Part shown: in pieces, positions 1-6,787 of the stretch
Numbering within the stretch: position 1 is the stretch's first letter
Layout: the number at the start of each line of letters is the position of its first letter
Assembly (NCBI GenBank): GCA_934678915.1
Contig: CAKUSF010000112.1
Location: 1-7,159 of the forward strand
From: an uncultured Bacteroidales bacterium
GTDB lineage: Bacteria; Bacteroidota; Bacteroidia; Bacteroidales; UBA932
Direction of reading: 5' to 3'
Length of the DNA stretch: 7,159 nt
Notes under the pieces: generated by a model
Told to the model about the DNA's origin: nothing
Databases searched by the model: none
What the model saw: the letters and a program-made list of their open reading frames with translations, nothing else
Made by a program: the position numbers and the translations under genes

Positions 1-693
1 TATGGCGATGTTCCATACCATCTTATAGACATTGTGCCCGCCGGCACACGCTTCGACCTCTACCAATGGCAGCAGGCTTTTGAATATGCCTACAAAGACA
101 TCCGCAACAGAGGCAAGACTCCGATTCTGTGCGGTGGCACAGGGCTCTACATCCAGGCAGCGACTTGCGGCTACACCTTACCTCAAGTGCCACCGAACGA
201 AGAGCTGAGAGAAGAACTCGAAAAGTACGAGACTGAGATCCTTATCGCGAAGCTAAGCGGTTACGGGCCGCTTCCGGACGAAGGTGTCCTTCAGTCTAAA
301 AGGAGGATAATAAGAGCCTTGGAGGTTGCGATGTACGAGCGGGAGCATCCCGTTAAACGGACCGGCTTCATGCCGAAGAATCCGTACTACATAGGGACTC
401 TCGTCAGCAGAGAGGAACGTGTCGCGAGGATTGACCGGAGGCTTGACGAGAGGCTGGCCGGTGGGATGATCGAGGAGGTCAAAGGACTCCTTGACAGCGG
501 GATCAGGCCGGAAGATCTTGTCTATTACGGGCTTGAGTACAAATTCGTCACCCAGTACGTCCTCGGCATCCTGACTTACGAGGAGATGCACACCCTCTTG
601 GCCAACGCCATCCATCAGTTCGCCAAACGCCAGATGACCTGGTTCAGGGGGATGGAAAAGGATGGAATCAAGATTCACTGGACCGAGGCGTAA
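1..693 (+). CDS. miaA: tRNA dimethylallyltransferase (MiaA), 5' end cut by window; divergent Bacteroidota-type variant
   Basis: The enzyme transfers a dimethylallyl group to N6 of A37 in tRNAs that read U-starting codons, in the cytoplasm. The reading frame is open from base 1, so the gene starts outside the window. The GTG at 34 is internal, because the frame upstream reads YGDVPYHLIDI, a conserved MiaA stretch. 230 residues are visible, against about 300 for the family, and the N-terminal P-loop is off-window. Visible motifs (window residue numbers) are GGTGLYIQA at 45-53, the RRIIRALEV helix, the IDRRLDERLAGGMIEEV segment (normally RVDxMLxxGLxxEV) and AKRQMTWFR near the C-terminus. Two places are unusual. 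The usual IGYKE reads YGLEYKF, and the usual TRQYAKRQ reads IHQFAKRQ. The stretch between GGTGLY and RALEV also looks shorter than usual. This matches, from memory, one of two MiaA paralogues in Bacteroides. The family is certain; the substrate of this variant is inferred. Confidence 0.93.
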   Translation, partial: YGDVPYHLIDIVPAGTRFDLYQWQQAFEYAYKDIRNRGKTPILCGGTGLYIQAATCGYTLPQVPPNEELREELEKYETEILIAKLSGYGPLPDEGVLQSKRRIIRALEVAMYEREHPVKRTGFMPKNPYYIGTLVSREERVARIDRRLDERLAGGMIEEVKGLLDSGIRPEDLVYYGLEYKFVTQYVLGILTYEEMHTLLANAIHQFAKRQMTWFRGMEKDGIKIHWTEA

Positions 694-720
694 AAAAAAC
701 TTATTAATATTCAATAATTT

Positions 721-1191
721 ATGCTGAAAGTAGCAATTATCATGGGCTCAACGAGTGACTATGATGTCATGTCGGGAGCCGAACAGATTCTCTCCGACTT
801 CGGGATTGAATTTGAAAAGAGGGTGATCAGCGCCCACAGAACCCCCGAATTGATGTTTGAATATACCAAAGCTCTCAAAGGACGTGGGTTCGGAGTGGTA
901 ATAGCCGGAGCCGGTGGCGCCGCTCACCTCGCGGGAGTCGCGGCAGGGCTGACGACTTTGCCTGTGATCGCCGTGCCGATGCAGACCAAGGCCCTCGGCG
1001 GACTGGATTCTCTTCTGTCAATGGTGCAGATGCCAACAGGAATTCCGGTCGCAACAGTGGCTATTGGCGGAGCAAAGAATGCAGCAATCCTTGCGGCAGA
1101 AATCCTCGCCCTTCTAGACTCGACAGTCTCCGAAAAGCTGGACGCCTACCGCAAGGCTCAAGCTGAAAAAATCTACAATACGGTGATCTAG
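721..1191 (+). CDS. purE: N5-carboxyaminoimidazole ribonucleotide mutase, class I PurE
   Basis: PurE moves the carboxylate of N5-CAIR to carbon 4 to give CAIR, a middle step of de novo purine synthesis, in the cytoplasm. The 156-residue product is a full-length single-domain PurE. Visible signatures are MGSTSD at 8-13 (the Asp matching D19 of E. coli), SAHRTP at 37-42 (catalytic His39, matching E. coli H45) and AGAGGAAHL at 62-70. The AHRTP form marks class I, the mutase, rather than the class II AIR carboxylase, which has a Lys in that motif. The ATG at 721 fits the family start, since the first beta strand (VAIIMGS) follows directly. It lies 27 bases after miaA in an AT-rich gap with no Shine-Dalgarno motif, no TAnnTTTG promoter and no terminator, so co-transcription with miaA is likely. 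No purK is adjacent. Its stop overlaps the stop of the opposing lacI-family gene. Confidence 0.97.
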   Translation: MLKVAIIMGSTSDYDVMSGAEQILSDFGIEFEKRVISAHRTPELMFEYTKALKGRGFGVVIAGAGGAAHLAGVAAGLTTLPVIAVPMQTKALGGLDSLLSMVQMPTGIPVATVAIGGAKNAAILAAEILALLDSTVSEKLDAYRKAQAEKIYNTVI

Positions 1192-2240
1192 AAAGACGCC
1201 TGTGTAGATTCTCCACCGAATCGGCCTCCCAGCACAAGTTTGACATTGAGCAGGGAGGTCTTCTCATCTTCGGTCACCGTGTTGTCTATCATCTTCTGCA
1301 ACAGATCGAATGACTTGGACGCGATCTCGGAAAGAGGCTGGATTATGTGAGGGACAACCGGCTTGTTCAGCTCATAGACATCGCTCTCGTCAAAGCAGAC
1401 AAACGAGAAATCCTTCGGCATACTGAGGCCCAAGACATTAAGCGCATTGAAGCCGTACATCGCAATCCTCTTTGTTGGCAGGATGAAGGCTTCGGTTCCA
1501 CGCTTCACAGCATCACGGAACACTTCAATCACATCTTTCTTGGCAGCCTCGGCCTCATATTCAATCTTATGGATTCTGACGTCATCCTTGAGGCCCGCTT
1601 CCTCCATAGCAATCGTATAGCCCGATTCCCTGTCAGTGAGACTGGTGACTCCGGATTTGTAGGTAAACATCTCAATCTTGCCGAATCCCTGATGGATCAA
1701 GTACCTGGTGGCCATCTTCCCGGCATCGACATTGTCTACAAGAACTCGTCCGAACTCGTCCCCCGGCATATTCCTGTCAATGAGCACGGTAGGAATACCG
1801 ATGCTCAATGCCCTTGCAAGAGCAGGCTCACCTCCCAGGCAAGGCGCCACAATCAGTCCTTCAACATTGTAGCCCACCATTGTCTCCACAAGATGGGACA
1901 ATTTCTGAGGATTTTCCTCTGAGCTGGCGAAGATCACCGTGTAGCCAGCCTTGTAAGCGATGTTCTCAATGTTTCTGCATATTTCGGCAAAGAAAGGATT
2001 GGCGATGTCCGAGACAATCACCGCAATCGAATGAGAACGTCCGCTTCTCAGGGACGCCGCCGCATTGTTCCTCCTGTAGCCCAGTCGCTTGGCAACCTGC
2101 AGAACTCTTTCAGCCGTGTCGGGATTGACAGGACAGTCCAAACGTCCATCCTTCCCCATCTTGGCATTCATCACGAAAGAAACCAGGGTGACAGACACCC
2201 CAGCCTCTCTCGCCACATCTCTAATGGTAATTTTTTTCAT
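1188..2240 (-). CDS. LacI/GalR-family transcriptional regulator, target unknown
   Basis: This is a DNA-binding repressor or activator of the LacI family, 350 residues, close to the usual length. The N-terminal helix-turn-helix (about 4-25, ITIRDVAREAGVSVTLVSFVMN) is followed by about ten extra residues (28-37) before helix 3. The hinge helix with its minor-groove leucine is intact (AAASLRSG, Leu64). Residues 70-340 are a periplasmic-binding-protein-like ligand domain, including SDIANPFFAEI at 77-87, VEGLIVAP at 126-133 and FDESD at 283-287 (Asp284 at the family's conserved ligand-site aspartate). Arg and Thr residues that contact purines in E. coli PurR are not conserved, so the ligand is open. 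It lies 28 bases after hppA on the same strand with no visible terminator or TAnnTTTG promoter between, so some expression by read-through is likely. The ATG at 2240 is the family start; the leader has no Shine-Dalgarno motif. No sugar-use genes are adjacent. Confidence 0.93.
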   Translation of the reverse strand: MKKITIRDVAREAGVSVTLVSFVMNAKMGKDGRLDCPVNPDTAERVLQVAKRLGYRRNNAAASLRSGRSHSIAVIVSDIANPFFAEICRNIENIAYKAGYTVIFASSEENPQKLSHLVETMVGYNVEGLIVAPCLGGEPALARALSIGIPTVLIDRNMPGDEFGRVLVDNVDAGKMATRYLIHQGFGKIEMFTYKSGVTSLTDRESGYTIAMEEAGLKDDVRIHKIEYEAEAAKKDVIEVFRDAVKRGTEAFILPTKRIAMYGFNALNVLGLSMPKDFSFVCFDESDVYELNKPVVPHIIQPLSEIASKSFDLLQKMIDNTVTEDEKTSLLNVKLVLGGRFGGESTQASF

Positions 2241-2268
2241 TATTATAATACTGTAAGTTCGTCATTCA

Positions 2269-4458
2269 TCAACCGTGAATCATAACAATCAGTCCAGCCA
2301 TCACGATTGAGACCATACTCATAAGTTTGATGAGGATGTTCAGCGATGGTCCTGACGTGTCTTTGAAAGGATCACCGACTGTGTCTCCAACAACCGTGGC
2401 GTGATGGTTGACAGAGTTCTTGCCACCGAAGTGACCGTCCTCGACATATTTCTTGGCATTGTCCCAGGCTCCGCCCGAGTTGGCAAGGAATATGGCAAGA
2501 ATGAATCCCGCACCAAGGCCACCTATGAGAAGGCCCATAACACCTGCCTCTCCAAGAATGATACCAACAATGACAGGGACTATGATGGCAGTGAGTGCCG
2601 GAGCCACCATCTCGTGCTGGGCGGCCTTTGTGGAAATTTCCACACATCGCTTGTAATCAGGGCGTTGTCTGCCATCAAGTATGCCTTTAATCTCCCGGAA
2701 CTGACGACGGACCTCGACAACCATTTTCTGTGCGGCTCGCCCGACGGCATTCATTGTCATACCACAGAACAGGAATGCCATCATCGCCCCGATGAAGACT
2801 CCGGCAAGGACACGAGGATTCATCAAGTTAACCTGATAGTAGCTTACAATCTCAGGAATTGTGGCCTCTGCCACATTGACAACCTTGTCACCGATCTGGA
2901 GCACAGCTGTGCCGACATGCTGGAGCCCGATCTTTATTTCTTCGATGTAAGAAGCAAGGAGAGCCAGAGCCGTAAGAGCGGCGGAACCGATCGCAAATCC
3001 CTTTCCTGTGGCGGCTGTCGTGTTGCCAAGAGCGTCAAGCGTGTCCGTACGGCGGCGCACCTCCGGGTCCAGTTCGCTCATCTGCGCGTTACCGCCCGCA
3101 TTATCGGCAATAGGGCCGTAAGCATCGGTCGCAAGGGTGATTCCAAGTGTTGAGAGCATACCTACAGCGGCGATGCTGATCCCATAAAGTCCGTTGCTGA
3201 TGTAAGCCGGGTCAAAGGAGAAACCAGTGGCGCAAAGGTAAGATATCAAGATAGCGGCGACAATAGTCACGACAGGAATGCAAGTCGAAATCATTCCAAG
3301 GCCGATTCCATTGATGATCACCGTGGCCGGCCCAGTCTGCGAGCTCTCGGCTAGATCCTGTGTCGGCTTATAGGAGTGTGAAGTGTAGTACTCGGTGGCC
3401 TTTCCGATGACGACTCCGGAAAGCAGACCGGCGATAACCGAAAGGCTGAGCTGCCACCAATTGGCAAAACCAAGCACATAGAACACAACGAATGTCAGAA
3501 CAGCGATGAGACATGCGCTGAGATTGGTCCCCACACTCAGGGATTTCAGAAGTTGCTGAAGGCCCGCACCCTCCTTAGTCCTGACGGCATATATTCCAAT
3601 GATTGAAAGAACGACTCCTATGGCGGCGATCATCATCGGAGCGATGATGGCCCGCATCTGCGCGTCAACGTCACCGAAGAAAGCCGAGGCGCCAAGAGCC
3701 ATCGTCGCAAGTACAGAGCCACAGTACGACTCATAAAGGTCTGCGCCCATTCCTGCGACATCTCCGACATTGTCTCCTACGTTGTCCGCGATTGTTGCCG
3801 GATTCCTTGGGTCGTCCTCAGGAATATCCTGTTCCACCTTGCCGACAATGTCAGCACCCACGTCAGCGGCCTTGGTGTAGATGCCACCGCCAACCCTTGC
3901 GAACAAAGCCTGGGTAGAAGCACCCATTCCGAATGTAAGCATAGTCGTCGTGATAACCACCAAAGTCTGTGACTCGCTGGCCTCCTGCACGAAAGCGTTC
4001 AGGATCACCCACCAGATTGAAATGTCAAGAAGCCCGAGACCGACGACGGTAAGCCCCATAACAGCTCCGGAACGAAAAGCAAGCTTCAGGCCGGAATTAA
4101 GAGATTTGCTGACAGCATTGGCGGTTCTGGCTGAAGCGTATGTCGCGGTCCTCATACCAATATAACCAGCCAGAGCCGAGAAGAATCCTCCTGTCAGGAA
4201 AGCGAAAGGGACCCATTTGTTCTGCACACCAAAACCAAAGGCCAAGACACTGAACAATACAGCCAGAATGACAAACACGATTCCGACAACCTTGTACTGT
4301 TGCTTGAGGTATGCCATCGCGCCCTCGCGGACATACTGGGCGATTTCCCTCATTGTTGGTGTACCTTCATTCTCTTTCTTCATCTGGCGGTAGAAAAGCC
4401 ACGCAAAGAAGAGGGCAATCACCGAAGCCGCCGGCACAAAATAGAACAGATAATTCAT
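2269..4458 (-). CDS. hppA: K+-dependent membrane-bound pyrophosphatase, Na+ or Na+,H+ pumping
   Basis: This inner-membrane enzyme hydrolyses pyrophosphate and uses the energy to pump ions outward. The product has 729 residues, with about 16 hydrophobic segments over its whole length as in the family. Catalytic signatures are [11 protein letters not shown] at 199-209, DDPRNP at 215-220, DNVGDNVGD at 225-233, [13 protein letters not shown] at 444-456, AWDNAKK at 664-670 and [15 protein letters not shown] at 691-705; these provide the Asp and Lys residues that hold Mg-pyrophosphate. Ala482 and Gly485 in [10 protein letters not shown] mark the K+-dependent branch (K+-independent enzymes carry Lys and Thr there). 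Glu243 in YESY is at the position seen in Na+-pumping enzymes. Thr89, Phe93 and Asp145 match, from memory, three of four residues reported for dual Na+,H+ pumps such as that of Bacteroides vulgatus. It sits alone after the alpha operon with its own leader. The family is certain; ion choice is inferred. Confidence 0.97.
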   Translation of the reverse strand: MNYLFYFVPAASVIALFFAWLFYRQMKKENEGTPTMREIAQYVREGAMAYLKQQYKVVGIVFVILAVLFSVLAFGFGVQNKWVPFAFLTGGFFSALAGYIGMRTATYASARTANAVSKSLNSGLKLAFRSGAVMGLTVVGLGLLDISIWWVILNAFVQEASESQTLVVITTTMLTFGMGASTQALFARVGGGIYTKAADVGADIVGKVEQDIPEDDPRNPATIADNVGDNVGDVAGMGADLYESYCGSVLATMALGASAFFGDVDAQMRAIIAPMMIAAIGVVLSIIGIYAVRTKEGAGLQQLLKSLSVGTNLSACLIAVLTFVVFYVLGFANWWQLSLSVIAGLLSGVVIGKATEYYTSHSYKPTQDLAESSQTGPATVIINGIGLGMISTCIPVVTIVAAILISYLCATGFSFDPAYISNGLYGISIAAVGMLSTLGITLATDAYGPIADNAGGNAQMSELDPEVRRRTDTLDALGNTTAATGKGFAIGSAALTALALLASYIEEIKIGLQHVGTAVLQIGDKVVNVAEATIPEIVSYYQVNLMNPRVLAGVFIGAMMAFLFCGMTMNAVGRAAQKMVVEVRRQFREIKGILDGRQRPDYKRCVEISTKAAQHEMVAPALTAIIVPVIVGIILGEAGVMGLLIGGLGAGFILAIFLANSGGAWDNAKKYVEDGHFGGKNSVNHHATVVGDTVGDPFKDTSGPSLNILIKLMSMVSIVMAGLIVMIHG

Positions 4459-4495
4459 AAATTGATTAGTTATAACGATTTAGTATATTCAATCT

Positions 4496-4521
4496 AAAAA
4501 AAAGGTCCCTCAGAACCTTTT
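4496..4521 (-). terminator. Terminator-like hairpin with U-run in the hppA leader (T2)
   Basis: On the - strand, AAAAGGTTC pairs with GGACCTTTT (one G-U pair) around a UGAG tetraloop, giving nine pairs in 22 bases (4500-4521). The run of eight Ts begins inside the stem and continues to 4496. This is the form of an intrinsic terminator. It lies 66 bases beyond the end of the rplQ terminator stem and 37 bases before the hppA start codon. It may be a second, backup terminator for the ribosomal operon. Because the likely hppA promoter is just upstream of it, it may instead sit at the very 5' end of the hppA transcript as an attenuator or stabilising stem. The hairpin is directly visible; which role it has is not. 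Confidence 0.7.
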
Positions 4522-4528
4522 CAATGCG

Positions 4529-4536
4529 CAAATATA
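4529..4536 (-). promoter_or_regulatory. Probable Bacteroidota -7 promoter element for hppA
   Basis: The - strand reads TATATTTG, followed by C, an exact match to the Bacteroidota -7 consensus TAnnTTTG. No good TTTG -33 element is present at the usual 19-21 base spacing; the nearest candidate is TTCG at 4560-4563, with a 23-base spacer. An AT-rich stretch (4537-4550) lies just upstream. The predicted start of transcription is about 4521-4525, which would give hppA a leader of roughly 65 bases. It lies between two hairpins, downstream of the ribosomal operon terminator, where a new promoter for hppA is expected. The match is visible; activity is inferred. Confidence 0.6.
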
Positions 4537-4581
4537 AGAAAAAAATATGACGACCTTATCGAACCAGATGCAAAATTTGGC

Positions 4582-4615
4582 AAAAAAAGTGGCGACCGGA
4601 TTCCAGTCGCCACTT
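4582..4615 (-). terminator. Intrinsic terminator of the alpha ribosomal operon (T1)
   Basis: AAGTGGCGAC (4587-4596) and GTCGCCACTT (4606-4615) form a perfect ten-pair stem with a nine-base loop in which two further G-C pairs are possible. On the - strand the stem runs directly into a tract of Ts (4588 down to 4582, the first two within the stem). It begins 22 bases after the rplQ stop codon. The + strand copy lacks a T-run, so it acts in one direction only, ending transcription of rpsK-rpsD-rpoA-rplQ. Confidence 0.92.
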
Positions 4616-4636
4616 CTTCTATGGATAAAAATGACT

Positions 4637-5125
4637 TTACTCAGCCTTTGGTGCTTCTTCTGCAGGAGCCTCGACAGGTGCCTCGTCAACCTTTGGGGCC
4701 TCAGCCTTTTTTGAGCGGCTGCGACGGGTAGACTTCTTCTCTTCCTTCTTGACAGCAAGAGCAGCTTCGTTGAAGTCTACAAGTTCGATAAGTGCCATAT
4801 CAGCGCCGTCTCCCTGGCGGAAGCCTAAGTGGAGCACGCGGGTGTAGCCGCCTGGACGATCAGCGATCTTCGCTGAAATGACTCCGAAGAGCTCCTTTAC
4901 AGCCTCCTTGTTCTTAAGGTAGCTGAAAACAGTTCTGCGGGAATGAGTCGTGTCCTCCTTTGACTTTGTGAGGAGAGGTTCAACGTAGGACTTAAGAGCC
5001 TTGGCCTTAGCCACTGTCGTAGTGATCCTCTTGTGCATGATCAAAGAAGTCGCCAGGTTGGCCAACAGAGCCTTACGGTGGCCAGACTTGCGGCCAAGAT
5101 GATTGATTGCTTTATTGTGCCTCAT
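4637..5125 (-). CDS. rplQ: Large-subunit ribosomal protein bL17, with C-terminal extension
   Basis: L17 lines the region near the exit of the nascent-peptide tunnel of the 50S subunit. Residues 1 to about 121 are the conserved fold, beginning [20 protein letters not shown] and ending with the [19 protein letters not shown] strand. The E. coli protein is about 127 residues and this one is 162. The extra tail, from about 125, is first basic ([15 protein letters not shown]) and then rich in Ala, Pro and Glu. It is low in complexity and probably disordered. Such tails on L17 are, to my knowledge, common in Bacteroidota. The ATG at 5125 follows the rpoA stop by only two bases, so translation is probably coupled. 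It is the last gene of the alpha operon, and terminator T1 follows. No Shine-Dalgarno motif is seen. Confidence 0.98.
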   Translation of the reverse strand: MRHNKAINHLGRKSGHRKALLANLATSLIMHKRITTTVAKAKALKSYVEPLLTKSKEDTTHSRRTVFSYLKNKEAVKELFGVISAKIADRPGGYTRVLHLGFRQGDGADMALIELVDFNEAALAVKKEEKKSTRRSRSKKAEAPKVDEAPVEAPAEEAPKAE

Positions 5126-5127
5126 TT

Positions 5128-6135
5128 CTATGCGTTCTTTTTCTTGGGTTCAATATTATATTTTCTTACATCCATCCCGAACTGGAGCTTCATCTTCTCC
5201 ACAAGCTGGTCGATCTCATTGAGGGACTTCTTTCCGAAATTCCTGAACTTCATGAGTTCATTCCTTGAATAGGAAACAAGGTCCGCGAATGTGTCGATGT
5301 CAGCGGCCTTCAGACAGTTGTACGCCCTCACGGAGAGCCCCATGTCTGAAAGCTTGGTGAGAAGAAGATGTCTCATCCTGAGGCTTTCCTCGTCGAGTTC
5401 CTTTGAGTCGGACTCGACAGCGCTCTCGATGGAAATCTTCTTGTCATCAGTGAAAAGCTTGAAGTGATAGATCAGGATACTGGCCGCCTCCTGAAGCGCC
5501 ATATTCGGAGAGATAGATCCGTCAGTGATTATCTCAAGGTTCAGCTTCTCGTAGTCGGTCTTCTGCTCGACACGCCAGTTCTCAACCGTCCAATTGACCT
5601 TTCTGATAGGTGTGTAGACCGCATCGACAAGGACAGTGCCTATCGGTGTGTTCTCCTCCCTCATCTCCTCGGCCGGAACGAATCCACGGCCTTTGGTGAT
5701 GGTCAAGGAAATCTCAAGAGTGACTGACGGTTCGAGTGAGCAGATGTGCTGCTCAGGGTTCAACACCTTGAAAGAAGACAATCCTTTAGAAATATCCTCC
5801 GCGGTAAACTCATTCTTACCGCTAATCACAATGTTCGCTACCTCAGAGTCTACGGAATCGACCATCCTCTTGAACCTTACTTGCTTAAGGTTCAGGATGA
5901 CGTCCTGCATCCCCTCGATCACACCAGGAATCGTCGCGAACTCTTGATCCACGCCGGAAATCCTGATCTGGCTGATAGCAAAACCTTCCAGAGAGGCGAG
6001 AAGAATGCGTCTGAGAGCATTGCCGATGGTCTGCCCGTACCCAGGCTCAAGAGGCCTGAATTCGAAGCGGCCGACTGTATCGGTGCCTTCGAGCATTATC
6101 ACCTTGTCCGGTTTCTGAAATGCCAAGATTGCCAT
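5128..6135 (-). CDS. rpoA: RNA polymerase alpha subunit
   Basis: The alpha dimer is the scaffold on which beta and beta' assemble, and its C-terminal domain touches upstream promoter DNA and regulators. The product has 335 residues, close to the usual length (329 in E. coli). The N-terminal domain (about 1-230) has the core motif [20 protein letters not shown] at 30-49, used for dimerisation and beta contact. A short acidic linker (about 245-262) follows. The C-terminal domain (about 263-325) reads [14 protein letters not shown] at 267-280 and [10 protein letters not shown] at 299-308. Arg270, Asn273 and Lys276 match E. coli R265, N268 and K271, which bind UP-element DNA, so DNA contact should be intact. 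It lies between rpsD (24 bases upstream, AT-rich, no Shine-Dalgarno motif) and rplQ in the standard alpha operon order. Confidence 0.99.
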   Translation of the reverse strand: MAILAFQKPDKVIMLEGTDTVGRFEFRPLEPGYGQTIGNALRRILLASLEGFAISQIRISGVDQEFATIPGVIEGMQDVILNLKQVRFKRMVDSVDSEVANIVISGKNEFTAEDISKGLSSFKVLNPEQHICSLEPSVTLEISLTITKGRGFVPAEEMREENTPIGTVLVDAVYTPIRKVNWTVENWRVEQKTDYEKLNLEIITDGSISPNMALQEAASILIYHFKLFTDDKKISIESAVESDSKELDEESLRMRHLLLTKLSDMGLSVRAYNCLKAADIDTFADLVSYSRNELMKFRNFGKKSLNEIDQLVEKMKLQFGMDVRKYNIEPKKKNA

Positions 6136-6159
6136 ATTAATTCTTTTTGGGTGTTAATT

Positions 6160-6762
6160 TTACTTAGAGTACAGGTCTACAATGAGCTGCTCGTTGATGT
6201 TTTCAGGAATGTCAGCCCTGGCCGGAAGATTCAGGAACTTGCCTGAAAGAGCCTTAGGGTCGAACTCGATCCATGAATATTTGGAAGCGGACGCCACACT
6301 CTTCTGAATGACTTCAAGACTCTTGGAACGCTCTCTGACAGCCACAACATCTCCTGGTTTCACCTGAACGGAAGGGATATTGCAAACTTCACCGTTAAGG
6401 GTGACATGAGCATGGCTGACAAGCTGTCTGGCAGCCGCTCTGGTCGGGGCGATGCCCATTCTGTAGACAACGTTGTCAAGTCTTGACTCAAGGAGGAGGA
6501 GAAGATTCTCACCTCTCAGACCGGCCATCTTGGATGCCTTGAGGTAAGTGTTGTGGAACTGACGCTCGAGAAGGCCATACATATATCTAACCTTCTGCTT
6601 CTCTTTGAGCTGCATTCCATACTCACGCTGCTTCTTACGCTTTGCCGCCAGACCGTGCTGTCCCGGAGGATAGTTTCTCTTCTCGAAATCCTTGTCACTT
6701 CCGAATATCGGCTCACCGAATTTACGGGCGATTTTTGTACTTGGACCAATGTATCTTGCCAT
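6160..6762 (-). CDS. rpsD: Small-subunit ribosomal protein uS4
   Basis: S4 is a primary 16S rRNA-binding protein that starts assembly of the 30S body and lies by the mRNA entry channel. The 200-residue product is full length. The N-terminal part ([16 protein letters not shown], then YPPGQHG at 31-37) lacks the four-Cys zinc site that some bacterial S4 proteins carry, so this is the zinc-free form. The S4 RNA-binding domain spans about 91-155 ([30 protein letters not shown], then [10 protein letters not shown]). The ATG at 6762 gives the usual MARY start. It is 25 bases after rpsK in an AT-rich gap with no Shine-Dalgarno motif. In E. coli S4 represses its own operon through the rpsM leader, which is off-window here, so autoregulation cannot be judged. 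Confidence 0.99.
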   Translation of the reverse strand: MARYIGPSTKIARKFGEPIFGSDKDFEKRNYPPGQHGLAAKRKKQREYGMQLKEKQKVRYMYGLLERQFHNTYLKASKMAGLRGENLLLLLESRLDNVVYRMGIAPTRAAARQLVSHAHVTLNGEVCNIPSVQVKPGDVVAVRERSKSLEVIQKSVASASKYSWIEFDPKALSGKFLNLPARADIPENINEQLIVDLYSK

Positions 6763-6787
6763 AGTAATTTTAGTTTTAATTCATTAA

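Larger units (their letters stand above)
4459..4636 (-). other. 178-base regulatory gap between rplQ and hppA
   Basis: This is the longest non-coding stretch of the window. In - strand order it holds 21 bases after the rplQ stop, terminator T1 (4582-4615), an AT-rich spacer, the TATATTTG promoter element (4529-4536), hairpin T2 (4496-4521) and a 37-base AT-rich leader ending at the hppA ATG. The leader has no Shine-Dalgarno motif. I see no open reading frame of note, tRNA or recognisable riboswitch aptamer; the space after the predicted transcription start is too short for a known large aptamer. Confidence 0.8.

Noticed and set aside
34..36. GTG at 34 as the start of a shorter gene.
   Set aside because: The same frame is open to base 1 and encodes conserved MiaA sequence (HLIDIVPAG), so the gene continues past the left edge.
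694..720. A separate promoter for purE in the gap after miaA.
   Set aside because: The 27 bases are AT-rich but hold no TAnnTTTG element and are too short for a full promoter with its -33 region.
1188..2240. The LacI-family protein next to purE as a PurR-like purine repressor.
   Set aside because: Aligning the region around 196-206 with E. coli PurR puts Val and Ser where PurR has the purine-contacting Arg190 and Thr192. The shared Asp284 is common to many LacI-family members. Convergent placement gives no operator link either.
2401..3153. A 250-residue open frame on the + strand opposite hppA.
   Set aside because: It lies wholly inside the well-supported hppA gene, its translation resembles no known family and is rich in Cys and His as expected of an antisense frame. 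The other long opposing frames (for example 1347-1922 and 5746-6246) are rejected for the same reason.
4459..4528. A riboswitch in the hppA leader.
   Set aside because: Only about 65 bases lie between the predicted transcription start and the ATG, a third of them in one simple hairpin. I see no conserved aptamer core.
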